Counted from the stretch's first letter, positions 27,533-36,414 are shown. The stretch is DNA of 64,000 nucleotides from an uncultured Bacteroidota bacterium (GCA_937901965.1 CALGSW010000011.1:1-64000); one strand, 5' to 3'. Made by a program: numbers and translations. Notes: generated from the sequence alone by a model not told the origin.

Positions 27533-29050
27533 ATGAAACTAACCCACACCTTTCCAACAGCACTTCTGCTGTTGCTTTCTTTCTGCTGGTCAGAAGGATA
27601 TGCTCAAAACAAGAGCGACGTTGATATTAACAACTTCAGAGACTACGTCATTAAAGTTAAAAATGAATGGAAAATACCCGGAATTGCTGCCGGTGTAATT
27701 AAAGATGGTAAAATTGTTATGGCCGAAGGATTCGGTATAGCAAGACCGGATGGAACTCCTGTAAATGAAACCACACTATTCCAGATAGGATCTGTTTCAA
27801 AATCATTTACAGCGGCAATAATGGCAAAACTCGTAGACGAGGGAAAGGTTAAGTGGGAAGATACAGTAAAGAGAATACTGCCTGATCTGGATCTTTATGA
27901 CAACTGGATTGAAGAGAACCTTCAGGTTAAGGACATCATGACACACAGAATGGGGATGAAGGGCCAGCAGGGGACATATATCCCAAATCTTGGATACTCC
28001 AGAGATGATGTTTACAGGATGATGCACCTTCTGAAACCAGGTTATAGTTTCAGAGGGTCTTATGAATACAACAATATTACCTTTATAATTGCTCAGAAGA
28101 TAATTGAAAAACTCTCCGGAAAAAGCTGGGAGGATAATCTTAAAGAGGTAATACTGGATCCTTTGGGAATGTATAATACATCGGCCAACGGAGAACCTTT
28201 TGCCGCATCTCCTTATGCAGCTGTGCCGCATGACTATGGATGGAGAGACTCTATATACTCGGCACCGCTTCTTGGAGAGGAACAAGCCCTGCACTGGCTT
28301 ACTGTAGTTGGTCCGGCAGGTTCTGTCAACTCAACAGTTCCTGATATGCTCAAATATGTTCAGTTTCACCTGGATAAGGGAAGGGTTGGTGAGAAAGAGG
28401 TAATATCCGTAAAGGGTATGAATTATCTTCACAGAGGTCAGACTATAACATCCCAGGACTCTGCCCGCACTACTCTCTATGCACATTGCTGGTTTGTAGA
28501 GCAGAACAGCAGATACAGATTGTGGTTCCACACAGGGACAACATGGGGATTTACAACTCTTGCTGCATTCGTACCGGAGTTAAACCTGGGTATGGTATTT
28601 CTGGTTAATTCAGATGCCCCTGCAAATCTGAGATATTCCCTTATGAGACGTCTTATAGATATGTACAGAGGCGAAAAGGATCTGAAAGACTATAGTGCCG
28701 GATATCTGGAGGAGTGGATAAAGAGTTCTGCCGAGAGCAGGGAGAGAGCTCAGAAAAGAGAGACTCCTGAGAGGGTAAGTGCTCCATCGGTAGAGAAACT
28801 TGCCGGAGTTTACGATAAAGGTGAGCTTTTTGGTAAGGCCGTAATTGACATTGAGGACGGAGATGCATACATAACCGTTGGCCCAAAAGCATGGAGGCAT
28901 AAGCTCAGTCATGTAAACGGAAATGAGTTCATATTCAGAAGCGACGGGCACGCATTCAGGGTGAAATTTGAATTAGGGGAAAATCCTTCACTTGACATTG
29001 ATTTTGGGGGAGATGAGAATTTTGGGCCTTGGAAAAAACTAAGCAACTAA
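27533..29050 (+). CDS. secreted class C beta-lactamase-like serine hydrolase
   Basis: A 505-aa exported member of the beta-lactamase/penicillin-binding-protein fold (S12-type). After a signal peptide (about 1-26, ending in GYAQ) come the nucleophile motif S87-V-S-K90 in QIGSVSKSFTAA, Y179-N-N181, and H333-T-G in WFHTGTTWGF replacing KTG. A DUF3471-like C-terminal domain occupies about residues 400-505. Such enzymes are often peptidases or esterases rather than resistance genes. The start at 27533 is preferred because ATG 27521 coincides with the predicted transcription start. It leads a three-gene unit with an AbgT transporter. Confidence 0.88.
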   Translation: MKLTHTFPTALLLLLSFCWSEGYAQNKSDVDINNFRDYVIKVKNEWKIPGIAAGVIKDGKIVMAEGFGIARPDGTPVNETTLFQIGSVSKSFTAAIMAKLVDEGKVKWEDTVKRILPDLDLYDNWIEENLQVKDIMTHRMGMKGQQGTYIPNLGYSRDDVYRMMHLLKPGYSFRGSYEYNNITFIIAQKIIEKLSGKSWEDNLKEVILDPLGMYNTSANGEPFAASPYAAVPHDYGWRDSIYSAPLLGEEQALHWLTVVGPAGSVNSTVPDMLKYVQFHLDKGRVGEKEVISVKGMNYLHRGQTITSQDSARTTLYAHCWFVEQNSRYRLWFHTGTTWGFTTLAAFVPELNLGMVFLVNSDAPANLRYSLMRRLIDMYRGEKDLKDYSAGYLEEWIKSSAESRERAQKRETPERVSAPSVEKLAGVYDKGELFGKAVIDIEDGDAYITVGPKAWRHKLSHVNGNEFIFRSDGHAFRVKFELGENPSLDIDFGGDENFGPWKKLSN

Positions 29051-29086
29051 AAATAAATTATTAACTAAAAACAACACAACTACAAA

Positions 29087-30601
29087 ATGACTAAAAAAAG
29101 CCGTTTTGCAAGAGTATTAGACACAATTGAAGTGGTAGGGAACAAATTACCACACCCGGCCACACTTTTTTTTATGATGGCAGTAATAATTGCTCTCCTC
29201 TCATGGTGGGCATCTGCCGTAGGTCTTCAGGCAACTCACCCCTCTACCGGTGAAGTAATTCAGGTGAGAAATCTGTTGAGCGGAGATGGAATCAGATGGA
29301 TTTACACAAATGTTGAACACAATTTTGTTGAATTCCCTCCTCTGGGCCTTGTACTGGTGATAATGATAGGGATAGGTGTGGCCGAGGGTTCCGGCCTGTT
29401 TACGGTTCTGGTAAGACAGCTTGTACTGGGAGCACCTAAAAAGTTAATCACAGCTTCAATAATTGTTGCGGGTATATTCTCCCATCTGGCATCTGAGGTT
29501 GGATATGTGATTTTAATACCGTTGGGAGCTATGATTTTTCATGCTCTCGGAAGGCATCCTATGGCCGGATTTGCTGCCGCCTTTGCAGGGGTAAGTGCAG
29601 GGTTCGGTTCAAATTTTTTGATAGGATCAGTTGACCCAATTCTTGCAGGTCTCTCAACTTCAGCTGCAAATATTATTGATCCGGAGATGAATATTAATCC
29701 TATGGTAAACTATTTCTTTATGTTTGCCAGTGCTCTAATGGTAGTGTTCGTGGGAACATGGGTTACCGAGAAAATTGTTGAACCAAGGCTTGGGACTTAT
29801 CATGGAAACGAAAAACCACTGGAGATAGAGCAGATTACTCCTCTTGAGAAGAGGGGTCTTAAATGGGCCGGCTGGGGGACTCTTATATTTATGGCAGCAA
29901 TGGCCTGGACAATAATTCCTGAAAACGGCCTTCTTAGGGATCCGGAAACAGGAGGGATTCTAAGGTCTCCGTTTTTCTCAGGGATAGTTGTGGGTCTCCT
30001 GCTTCTCTTCTTTGTTCCGGGTATGATTTACGGTGTCATAGTAGGAACTATAAAGAATGACAAAGATGTTATTAAACACATGACCCACTCAATGAAAGGT
30101 CTTGGAGGATATATTGTACTTGTTTTCTTTGCAGCTCAGTTTATATACTGGTTCAACTATTCAAATCTGGGGCTGGTCCTTGCAATAGACGGGGCCCAGT
30201 TCCTTAAAAATATCGGTTTTACAGGAATTCCTCTGATTCTGGCCTTTGTTCTGCTGGCTGCATTCCTAAATTTATTTATGGGTAGTGCATCAGCTAAATG
30301 GGCAATCATGGCTCCGGTTTTCATCCCTATGTTTATGCTTTTGGGATACCATCCCGGACTAACTCAGGCTGCCTTCAGGATAGGAGATTCTGTGACAAAT
30401 GTAATCACTCCAATGATGAGCTACTTTGCACTTATAGTTACTTATGCTCAGAAATATGATGAGAAAAACGGTATAGGAACAATTATCTCCCTTATGATTC
30501 CATACACTGTGATATTCCTGATTGTATGGGCCGTTATGATAACTATCTGGCTGTTACTGGGAATTCCGGTGGGATTTGACGGGCCTGTTCATATGCCTTA
30601 A
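29087..30601 (+). CDS. AbgT-family transporter
   Basis: A 504-aa inner-membrane protein with about 11-13 hydrophobic segments. Recognisable AbgT features are KLPHPATLFFMMAV near the N-terminus, SHLASEVGYVILIPLGAMIF, AGVSAGFGSNFLIGSVDPILAGLS, and the C-terminal FMGSASAKWAIMAPVFIPMFM and RIGDSVTNVITPMMSYFA. Family members move p-aminobenzoyl-glutamate or act as drug/sulfonamide exporters. It lies between two genes for secreted hydrolases (gaps of 36 and 35 bp), suggesting transport of a peptide or gamma-glutamyl product they release. Confidence 0.93.
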   Translation: MTKKSRFARVLDTIEVVGNKLPHPATLFFMMAVIIALLSWWASAVGLQATHPSTGEVIQVRNLLSGDGIRWIYTNVEHNFVEFPPLGLVLVIMIGIGVAEGSGLFTVLVRQLVLGAPKKLITASIIVAGIFSHLASEVGYVILIPLGAMIFHALGRHPMAGFAAAFAGVSAGFGSNFLIGSVDPILAGLSTSAANIIDPEMNINPMVNYFFMFASALMVVFVGTWVTEKIVEPRLGTYHGNEKPLEIEQITPLEKRGLKWAGWGTLIFMAAMAWTIIPENGLLRDPETGGILRSPFFSGIVVGLLLLFFVPGMIYGVIVGTIKNDKDVIKHMTHSMKGLGGYIVLVFFAAQFIYWFNYSNLGLVLAIDGAQFLKNIGFTGIPLILAFVLLAAFLNLFMGSASAKWAIMAPVFIPMFMLLGYHPGLTQAAFRIGDSVTNVITPMMSYFALIVTYAQKYDEKNGIGTIISLMIPYTVIFLIVWAVMITIWLLLGIPVGFDGPVHMP

Positions 30602-30636
30602 GGTTGCGGTTCTAAAGATTAATTAATTCATATAAT

Positions 30637-31437
30637 ATGAAAAAAATATTTTCTGTTCTTATGCTCTTCATGCTCACAATGAGTATGTCGGCTCAAAGCT
30701 CTAAAAAACCGGTAATTGGAATCTCCTCTACATGGGGAGAGGGAACAACAACTCAGGTTCCAATTACATATGTTAATTCTGTTCTGAAGGCAGGAGGTGT
30801 GCCGCTTGTATTGCCGGTAACATCAGATCCTGAGTTGCTTTCAGCAATGCTGGAGAGGGTTGATGGTGTGATTATGACCGGAGGTGAAGATATTGATCCA
30901 CTTAAATGGTTTGGAGAGGAGCCTGTATCAGCTATGGGCGAAATTGCTCCCAAAAGGGATGATTTTGACATAGCTCTGATAAGAATGGCGGTAGAGAAGG
31001 GTGTTCCTCTTCTTGGTATCTGCAGAGGTCACCAATTATTGAATGTGGCATTCGGAGGGAATCTTTATCAGGACCTTCCATCTCAGCTTAAGGGATATTC
31101 AATTAAACACAGACAGAGTACGCCGGGATGGTATGGTACCCATTCAATTCTTATTGAGAAGGGATCTCTGCTAAATAAACAGATAGGTTTAGATAGTGTA
31201 GCTGTTAACACATTCCACCATCAGGGTGTAAAGGATGTGGCCCCTGGTTTTAAGGCAACAGCCTGGTCAAAGGATGGTGTGGTTGAAGCAATGGAAAAGG
31301 TAGGGAGTACTAAAGTGTTTGGTGTTCAGTTCCATCCGGAGGTGTTCACATCAAATGGATATGATACCTTTATTGGAATCTTTAAGCATCTTGTAAATGA
31401 AGCCTCTATTTACGGAGCTTCGCGTAAGATAAAATAA
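30637..31437 (+). CDS. secreted gamma-glutamyl-gamma-aminobutyrate hydrolase-like amidotransferase (C26)
   Basis: A 266-aa class I glutamine-amidotransferase-fold hydrolase with an N-terminal signal peptide (about 1-19, ending MSAQ), unlike cytosolic PuuD. The catalytic triad is visible: C129 in LGICRGHQ, and H233 and E235 in GVQFHPEVF. MTGGEDIDPLKWFGEEP is typical of the family. It should cleave gamma-glutamyl bonds in the periplasm. The last 32 bases overlap the convergent Mpv17-like gene. Confidence 0.9.
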   Translation: MKKIFSVLMLFMLTMSMSAQSSKKPVIGISSTWGEGTTTQVPITYVNSVLKAGGVPLVLPVTSDPELLSAMLERVDGVIMTGGEDIDPLKWFGEEPVSAMGEIAPKRDDFDIALIRMAVEKGVPLLGICRGHQLLNVAFGGNLYQDLPSQLKGYSIKHRQSTPGWYGTHSILIEKGSLLNKQIGLDSVAVNTFHHQGVKDVAPGFKATAWSKDGVVEAMEKVGSTKVFGVQFHPEVFTSNGYDTFIGIFKHLVNEASIYGASRKIK

Positions 31438-32032
31438 GTCCCAGAACAATTGAAAGGGATGCAGCAAAAAGCACCCTGTATTGATCCGGAAGTAGGAATG
31501 TTATCGTGTGGGCGGGCACCCAGAAAAATGGGATTGTCTTGCCCACTACGAATTTAATGAAACCACTCCAGTCAATGTCTGAGACTACTCCAGATATGCC
31601 GCCTCCGTTCTCAATAACTGAATCTGTAATCCTGTGTAGTGCCATGAATACAGTTCCAAATGTGAAGTTCATAATGAAGGAGACGTAAAAGGCAAAAATT
31701 ATCTTACTTCCGCCGGTCCAGAGGAGTCCCTTTTCCGATGCTCCGCTCACTCCGGCAGTGAACAGTGTAAACATTGCCACAATCATCATACCTAGAAAAC
31801 CCCAGACGGCCATTTTTGGAAACATGCCCTTTACGGCTTGCCACTCCCCTTTAACCAGCCGTACAGCAAGGAACTCTCCCATCATAGAGAGTATAGCAAA
31901 CTTAGTAAATCCCATAATGTAAGGGTGGGAGGCGGTAGCCTGTTCAAAGATCTCCCTTGTCTGAGGGATTGCAAGAAATGATACTATTGCAGCAAGAAGC
32001 AGGGTCCATATTGCCCATCCGTATTTAGCCAT
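31406..32032 (-). CDS. Mpv17/PMP22-like membrane protein
   Basis: A 208-aa membrane protein with about four hydrophobic segments. The C-terminal stretch IPFFWVPAHTITFLLPDQYR followed by VLFAASLSIVLGLILSY resembles the conserved WP...NF..VP..YR......LSY ending of eukaryotic Mpv17/PMP22 proteins, and the DWSGFIKFVVGKT part fits too. The family function, proposed as a channel, is unclear in bacteria. The ATG at 32032 is chosen over the frame start at 32053 because the -7 box lies in that extension. The gene is downstream of the DEAD-box helicase. Confidence 0.6.
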   Translation of the reverse strand: MAKYGWAIWTLLLAAIVSFLAIPQTREIFEQATASHPYIMGFTKFAILSMMGEFLAVRLVKGEWQAVKGMFPKMAVWGFLGMMIVAMFTLFTAGVSGASEKGLLWTGGSKIIFAFYVSFIMNFTFGTVFMALHRITDSVIENGGGISGVVSDIDWSGFIKFVVGKTIPFFWVPAHTITFLLPDQYRVLFAASLSIVLGLILSYAKLRK

Positions 32033-32050
32033 AATTTGCAGTTTTATTTG

Positions 32051-32058
32051 CAAATATA
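32051..32058 (-). promoter_or_regulatory. -7 element for the Mpv17-like gene
   Basis: Minus-strand TATATTTG matches TAnnTTTG and ends 18 bp before ATG 32032. No -33 TTG is seen. Confidence 0.4.
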
Positions 32059-32062
32059 AGCT

Positions 32063-33235
32063 TTATCGTCTTCTGCTCCTACGTTCTGGTTTCTGAACTG
32101 ATTCAGATATTGCAAGTTCGTGCTCCAGAATATTTAGTTTTTTACCTATTAGCTTCTGGATACTCTTTAGCAGAGCTCTCTCTTTTGTGTCGCAAAATGA
32201 GAGGGCGACACCTGTCATACCTGCTCTGCCGGTACGTCCAATTCTGTGAACATAACTCTCCGGGTCCTCGGGGAGGTCATAGTTAATCACATGTGAAAGA
32301 TTATCGATGTCAATTCCACGTGAAGCTATATCTGTTGCAATAAGTACTCGGATTTTCTTGGCTTTGAATTTCTTCAGTGCAATTTGTCTGGCAGTTTGTG
32401 ATTTGTTACCGTGAATAGCGTCACTCCTGATCCCCTCTCTAAGAAGGTTCTTCGCAATTTTGTCTGCTCCGTGTTTTGTTCTGGAGAAAATCAATACAGA
32501 CTCCTTACTCTCATCTTTCAGCAGGTCAACAAGCAGAGGCATCTTATGCTCTCTGTCTGCGTAATATAAAAACTGTTCTATAGTATCTACAGTAGAAGCT
32601 GCAGGTGTAACTTCAATCCTAACCGGGTCTCTTAGAATGCTCTCAGCCAGATGGGCAATCTCATCAGGCATTGTTGCAGAAAAGAGAAGCGTCTGTCTCT
32701 TCTGAGGGATTTTTGATACAATTTTTCTGATATCATGTATGAATCCCATGTCAAGCATTCTGTCTGCTTCGTCAAGGACAAAAAACTCAACTCTGCGCAA
32801 ATCTACGTAACCCTGATTCATTAAATCCAGAAGCCTTCCGGGAGTTGCAACCAAAATATCAACGCCTCTTCTGAGAGCGTCGGTCTGGGCTCTTTGGCCT
32901 ACACCACCGTAAATTACGGTGTGTCTTAAATCTGTGAATCGTCCGTATGATGCAAAACTTTCATCAATTTGAACTGCCAGCTCCCTTGTGGGAGTTAATA
33001 CAAGTGCCTTTACCTCTCTTCTCTGACCTTTTCTCTCGGCCTTGTATATATTTTGAAGAATGGGTATGGAGAATGCAGCCGTTTTACCGGTGCCTGTCTG
33101 TGCGCAACCAAGAACGTCGTGGTTATTGAGAATTACCGGAATAGCCTGTTGCTGAATGGGTGTGGGGGTAGAATACCCCTCGTGATTAAGAGCTCTCAAT
33201 AGAGGCTCTATAATTTCAAGATTGTCGAATGTCAT
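32063..33235 (-). CDS. DEAD-box ATP-dependent RNA helicase (RhlE-like)
   Basis: A 390-aa RNA helicase with the full motif set: Q motif GYSTPTPIQQQAI, Walker A AQTGTGKT, PTRELA, TPGR, DEAD in VLDEADRMLDMGF, SAT in LLFSATMP, and HRIGRTGR. A short basic tail ends PERRSRRR. It acts in RNA remodelling, ribosome assembly or decay. The start codon overlaps the previous stop by one base (TAATG), so it belongs to the minus-strand operon coming from the secreted paralogue pair. Confidence 0.93.
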   Translation of the reverse strand: MTFDNLEIIEPLLRALNHEGYSTPTPIQQQAIPVILNNHDVLGCAQTGTGKTAAFSIPILQNIYKAERKGQRREVKALVLTPTRELAVQIDESFASYGRFTDLRHTVIYGGVGQRAQTDALRRGVDILVATPGRLLDLMNQGYVDLRRVEFFVLDEADRMLDMGFIHDIRKIVSKIPQKRQTLLFSATMPDEIAHLAESILRDPVRIEVTPAASTVDTIEQFLYYADREHKMPLLVDLLKDESKESVLIFSRTKHGADKIAKNLLREGIRSDAIHGNKSQTARQIALKKFKAKKIRVLIATDIASRGIDIDNLSHVINYDLPEDPESYVHRIGRTGRAGMTGVALSFCDTKERALLKSIQKLIGKKLNILEHELAISESVQKPERRSRRR

Positions 33236-34242
33236 TAGGGGCGCAAAGGTACTATAATATTTTTATTTACAAATACAGACGGCTCCTTTCTTTTAATTAT
33301 TACAGGTTCTTCATTATCAGGTACTATATCCCTTACATCGCACGTAATCCCTTTTATTCTTCCAATATTGTAAGGTTTGTAACCATCCTTTGGTTTTGAG
33401 AAAATTTTAAGTATCCAGTCGTAGAGTTTTGAAGGATCGTATACTTTATAAGGAAAATAGTCTACATTCTTAATTCCGTCTCCACTATGCCACCCTCTTG
33501 CATACTCAATGTCTGTACCTCTCACCTTTTTCCCGTTATTAAATATTCCGCCAACAATATTTTGGGGAATATTTACTGAAACATACCAATCTGAATTATC
33601 AACAGGTATACCAGCAACATCCAGAGTAGCAATTGCAAATGCAGAACATCCCGCCCCCTCATTTTCAAATCTTGGCCAGTAGTCCCCTCCGTATAGTTTA
33701 TATGGCTTGTAATCAGGGTCTTCTTTTCCTGAATAGATGGACATAAACTTTAATACCCTTTTGGTTGAGATATCGTTTAGTATGTATCTTATAAATGATA
33801 TCCGCCGCTTTTCCCGCTTCTGATAAAAATCCAGAAAATCTTCAATCTCCCTATCCGTCTCCAGTCTTCCGGTCATTGGAGCTCCAAGTATTCCAAGACC
33901 TACCCCATCTTTAATAAACAGATCAATCTTTTCTCTGTTTGATGTTGATCTCATAGCCATTTTAACTGACGAATCTGCAAAAGGGGTATTTAACACAATT
34001 ATCATATGTCCTATTGAATATGATTTTTTTGAAAATCTTGACAGGATAAAACTGTCAATTGATTTTTTCATGAGAGACGAAGGAGAACTCCAGTCAAGCT
34101 TAATGTATGAGGGGACTGTATAAAGAATGAGTTCGTTTAACCTTGATGTGTCTTGATTAAGAGTAATACCTAACCCGGAAGATTTGATTGTAAGGCAAAT
34201 AATCAAAAGTGTCAGAGCACTCTTTATACTCGGTGTTTTCAT
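33235..34242 (-). CDS. secreted protein, paralogue 1 of a tandem pair (possible permuted papain-like hydrolase)
   Basis: A 335-aa protein with a signal peptide (about 1-24), start ATG 34242. It is clearly homologous to the upstream gene. Shared landmarks are VPSYIKLDWSSP, SIGHMIIVLNTP with H79, GVGLGILGAP, and YGGDYWPRFENEGAGCSAFA with C199. A conserved His followed about 120 residues later by Cys in a small-residue context resembles circularly permuted NlpC/P60/papain-like hydrolases; that is inference, and I recognise no named family. VYDPSKLYDWILKIF near the C-terminus is also shared. The ORF ends on the helicase start codon. Confidence 0.75.
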   Translation of the reverse strand: MKTPSIKSALTLLIICLTIKSSGLGITLNQDTSRLNELILYTVPSYIKLDWSSPSSLMKKSIDSFILSRFSKKSYSIGHMIIVLNTPFADSSVKMAMRSTSNREKIDLFIKDGVGLGILGAPMTGRLETDREIEDFLDFYQKREKRRISFIRYILNDISTKRVLKFMSIYSGKEDPDYKPYKLYGGDYWPRFENEGAGCSAFAIATLDVAGIPVDNSDWYVSVNIPQNIVGGIFNNGKKVRGTDIEYARGWHSGDGIKNVDYFPYKVYDPSKLYDWILKIFSKPKDGYKPYNIGRIKGITCDVRDIVPDNEEPVIIKRKEPSVFVNKNIIVPLRP

Positions 34243-34255
34243 GATGCCTGTGTTT

Positions 34256-35260
34256 TTAAAGGATAAAAACTGACGGGCTTTCTCTCTTTTTGAATATTGG
34301 ACCATCGGGTGTCTTAATTCCGGTGGCGTCAGAAGAGAGGCCAGTTATAATTTTCCCATTAGGTGCCTTTTTAGTGCATCTTTCAAATCCGTCCGGTAAC
34401 TCAGTTGCCGAAAGCTGTTTCAGTATCCAGCTATATATGTAGCTGGGGTCGTATATGAAATGTGTATAGTAGTCTCTCCATTTTTCTCCGGAGCCATCGT
34501 GCCACTCTTTTCTCTTAAGCACATCCATTGGCTTTACCTTTGTCATATTGTTATACTTTCCACCCACCAGATCATAGGGAACATTGACCCTTATATACCA
34601 TTCCGGGTTGTCAATGTTAACCCCTGTCAACTCCAGGGCAGCCATTCCGAATGCACTGCACCCTGCCCCCTCGTTGTGGAACAGAGGCCAGAAAGAACCT
34701 CCGTATCTGTCAGAAGGGCTCTTTCCAAGGGAGTCTCGTGATGTAAATTTTTCAACATACTTTATAACCCTATCAGCAGCCTCCGGAAGTATGGAGTAAG
34801 ATATAAATGCTATTTTCCCTTTTCTTGCAAATTTGTCAATCTTGTCTGCCAGCTCCTCTTTGCTCTCCATTCTGGCTTCAACAGGTGCGCCCAGCATTCC
34901 AAGTCCAATTTTATCTTTCAAAACCATTTCCCTCTGCTCTGATGGCCTTCTGCTTGCAATAGAAGTTCTTATAATTGTCTCATCAGCCGGGTTTCTCAGC
35001 TCTATGAACAGATGACCAATAGGGTATCGGTTTTTATTAAAGGAGGCCTCCATAAAACTGTTTACAGTTGACTTTATAAGAGTAGCCGGAGAGGTCCAGT
35101 CAATTGTTCTGTATGAAGGGATTACATATATAGTAAGTTCGTAAGATCCATCCGCCCCATTGGAGGATGCCCTCTCATCCCTTATCTCCGCAACAAGCAG
35201 AGAACTCAGGATAAGCAGGAATACTGCCAATAGTGAAGCTCTCTTAAAAAAATCAGACAT
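34256..35260 (-). CDS. secreted protein, paralogue 2 of a tandem pair (possible permuted papain-like hydrolase)
   Basis: A 334-aa exported protein (signal peptide about 1-24, ending LLVAE). It matches paralogue 1 along its length: VIPSYRTIDWTSP, PIGHLFIELRNP with H83, KIGLGMLGAP, YGGSFWPLFHNEGAGCSAFG with C201, VNIDNPEWYIRVNVP and IYDPSYIYSWILKQL. Spacing between the conserved His and Cys (118) is nearly that in paralogue 1 (120). Function unknown; a secreted cysteine hydrolase is possible. It is 8 bp from DUF1295 upstream and 13 bp from paralogue 1, an operonic tandem duplication. Confidence 0.75.
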   Translation of the reverse strand: MSDFFKRASLLAVFLLILSSLLVAEIRDERASSNGADGSYELTIYVIPSYRTIDWTSPATLIKSTVNSFMEASFNKNRYPIGHLFIELRNPADETIIRTSIASRRPSEQREMVLKDKIGLGMLGAPVEARMESKEELADKIDKFARKGKIAFISYSILPEAADRVIKYVEKFTSRDSLGKSPSDRYGGSFWPLFHNEGAGCSAFGMAALELTGVNIDNPEWYIRVNVPYDLVGGKYNNMTKVKPMDVLKRKEWHDGSGEKWRDYYTHFIYDPSYIYSWILKQLSATELPDGFERCTKKAPNGKIITGLSSDATGIKTPDGPIFKKRESPSVFIL

Positions 35261-35268
35261 CAGTCCCG

Positions 35269-36141
35269 CTAAAATATTTTTGGAATAAACTTAGGTACTC
35301 TTTTTATGTAATCAGAGTACACAGGATATTTGCTTTTGCTAATTCCTTCTGTAATCCAGGCACTGCCCTGAAATAGCATAAGTAATAATGCAGCACCGGC
35401 TATGCTCCAGTTAATCCAGAGCCCGGATGCCGATATGCTGAACAGGTAAAATGCAACCCAGACGGATTGTTCTCCAAGCCAGTTTGGATGTCTTGATATG
35501 GAAAATAGCCCATCACACATAAAACCACTATTAAGTGAGTTTTCAAATCTTTTCTCTTTTAACGCAAACCCTTTTTTCTGTTTTTGAAAACTGAATAGTT
35601 GATTATCGGCAATTGTTTCAAGAGTAAGTGAACCAAGTATAAGTATTGATGCAACAATGTCAAGCCAGCCCAGAGGCTTATCTGGATATGAGGCTGCCAC
35701 AAGCAGAGGTGTTGAAAAAAGCATTATGAGGAACATTTGGTAGAAGGAGATAAAGAGGAGGTTGAAAACGCCAAATTTTACCCTTCCGTTTAATAGCGGT
35801 TTCTTTCTCAAAACGCCCCATCTGTAATCCTCATCACCTCTCCAAGGAATTAAACTATAGCCTCCTTTTCTCGCAAAATTCCAGGTTAGTCTTGTCCCCC
35901 ATGCTACAGCCAGGATAGTCATTATTAAAATCCTGCCCGAGTGGGGAAAGTGTGCATATGTAATAATTGCATACAATGGTGGCATTAAACTCCACAATTT
36001 ATCAACCTGACTATAGTTCTTCGCAATTTCAGAAATAACGAAGCATGCTGCGGCAGTTATTAACATAATTTTCACCCACAAGAGTGCCAGTGAAGCTACT
36101 GTCTCATTGCCCCAAAATAGATTTACCAGAAAATCTTCCAT
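35269..36141 (-). CDS. DUF1295 membrane protein (steroid 5-alpha-reductase/ICMT-like)
   Basis: A 290-aa membrane protein with about six or seven hydrophobic segments. SQVDKLWSLMPPLYA, AWGTRLTWNFARKGGY and the C-terminal SISRHPNWLGEQSVW with YIKRVPKFIPK match the DUF1295 family, related to steroid 5-alpha reductases and isoprenylcysteine methyltransferases. The Arg-His-Pro-Asn cofactor region is kept. The substrate, probably a lipid or isoprenoid, is unknown. It lies between the 69-aa gene (2-bp gap) and the secreted paralogues. Confidence 0.85.
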   Translation of the reverse strand: MEDFLVNLFWGNETVASLALLWVKIMLITAAACFVISEIAKNYSQVDKLWSLMPPLYAIITYAHFPHSGRILIMTILAVAWGTRLTWNFARKGGYSLIPWRGDEDYRWGVLRKKPLLNGRVKFGVFNLLFISFYQMFLIMLFSTPLLVAASYPDKPLGWLDIVASILILGSLTLETIADNQLFSFQKQKKGFALKEKRFENSLNSGFMCDGLFSISRHPNWLGEQSVWVAFYLFSISASGLWINWSIAGAALLLMLFQGSAWITEGISKSKYPVYSDYIKRVPKFIPKIF

Positions 36142-36143
36142 TA

Positions 36144-36353
36144 TTAAACTAATCTGTAGATTTTGTCACTTGCCAGCTCCTGGCACTGGACCTTATCGTA
36201 GCCGTTTACAAACTTATTCTCATTTTTGAAGTTCTGAAAAGCCTCAGATTCGGTGCTGCCCTTAGCCCATCCCAATATTTGACAGTTTTCAGTTTCGTTT
36301 CCGTCCGGGTCCATTGTTGTACCGTCACAAGTAAAAAAGATGTAATTTTTCAT
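36144..36353 (-). CDS. small hypothetical protein (69 aa)
   Basis: A 69-aa acidic soluble protein with no signal peptide and two cysteines in a polar context (FFTCDG and VQCQEL, plus ENCQIL). It is probably a true gene: it has ATG, ends 2 bp before the DUF1295 start, has a promoter-like element upstream and no overlapping alternative. No function can be suggested. Confidence 0.6.
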   Translation of the reverse strand: MKNYIFFTCDGTTMDPDGNETENCQILGWAKGSTESEAFQNFKNENKFVNGYDKVQCQELASDKIYRLV

Positions 36354-36383
36354 ATATTGGTTCTTATTTAGTTAAGTGACAAG

Positions 36384-36414
36384 CAATATAAGAAAAAAAT
36401 CCCTTTGATGCAAA
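36384..36414 (-). promoter_or_regulatory. possible promoter of the 69-aa/DUF1295/paralogue operon
   Basis: Minus-strand TTTG (plus-strand CAAA 36411-36414) and TATATTG (36384-36390) are 20 bp apart. The -7 box deviates from TAnnTTTG by one T, so support is moderate. Confidence 0.35.

Noticed and set aside
27803..28294. 163-aa open frame antisense to the serine hydrolase gene
   Set aside because: Shadow of a conserved coding sequence; composition rich in Cys, His and Ile, not protein-like.
27533..29050. Beta-lactamase resistance gene
   Set aside because: The class C-like fold has HTG instead of KTG and a DUF3471-like tail, and sits with a transporter and amidase, so a peptidase/esterase role is more likely.
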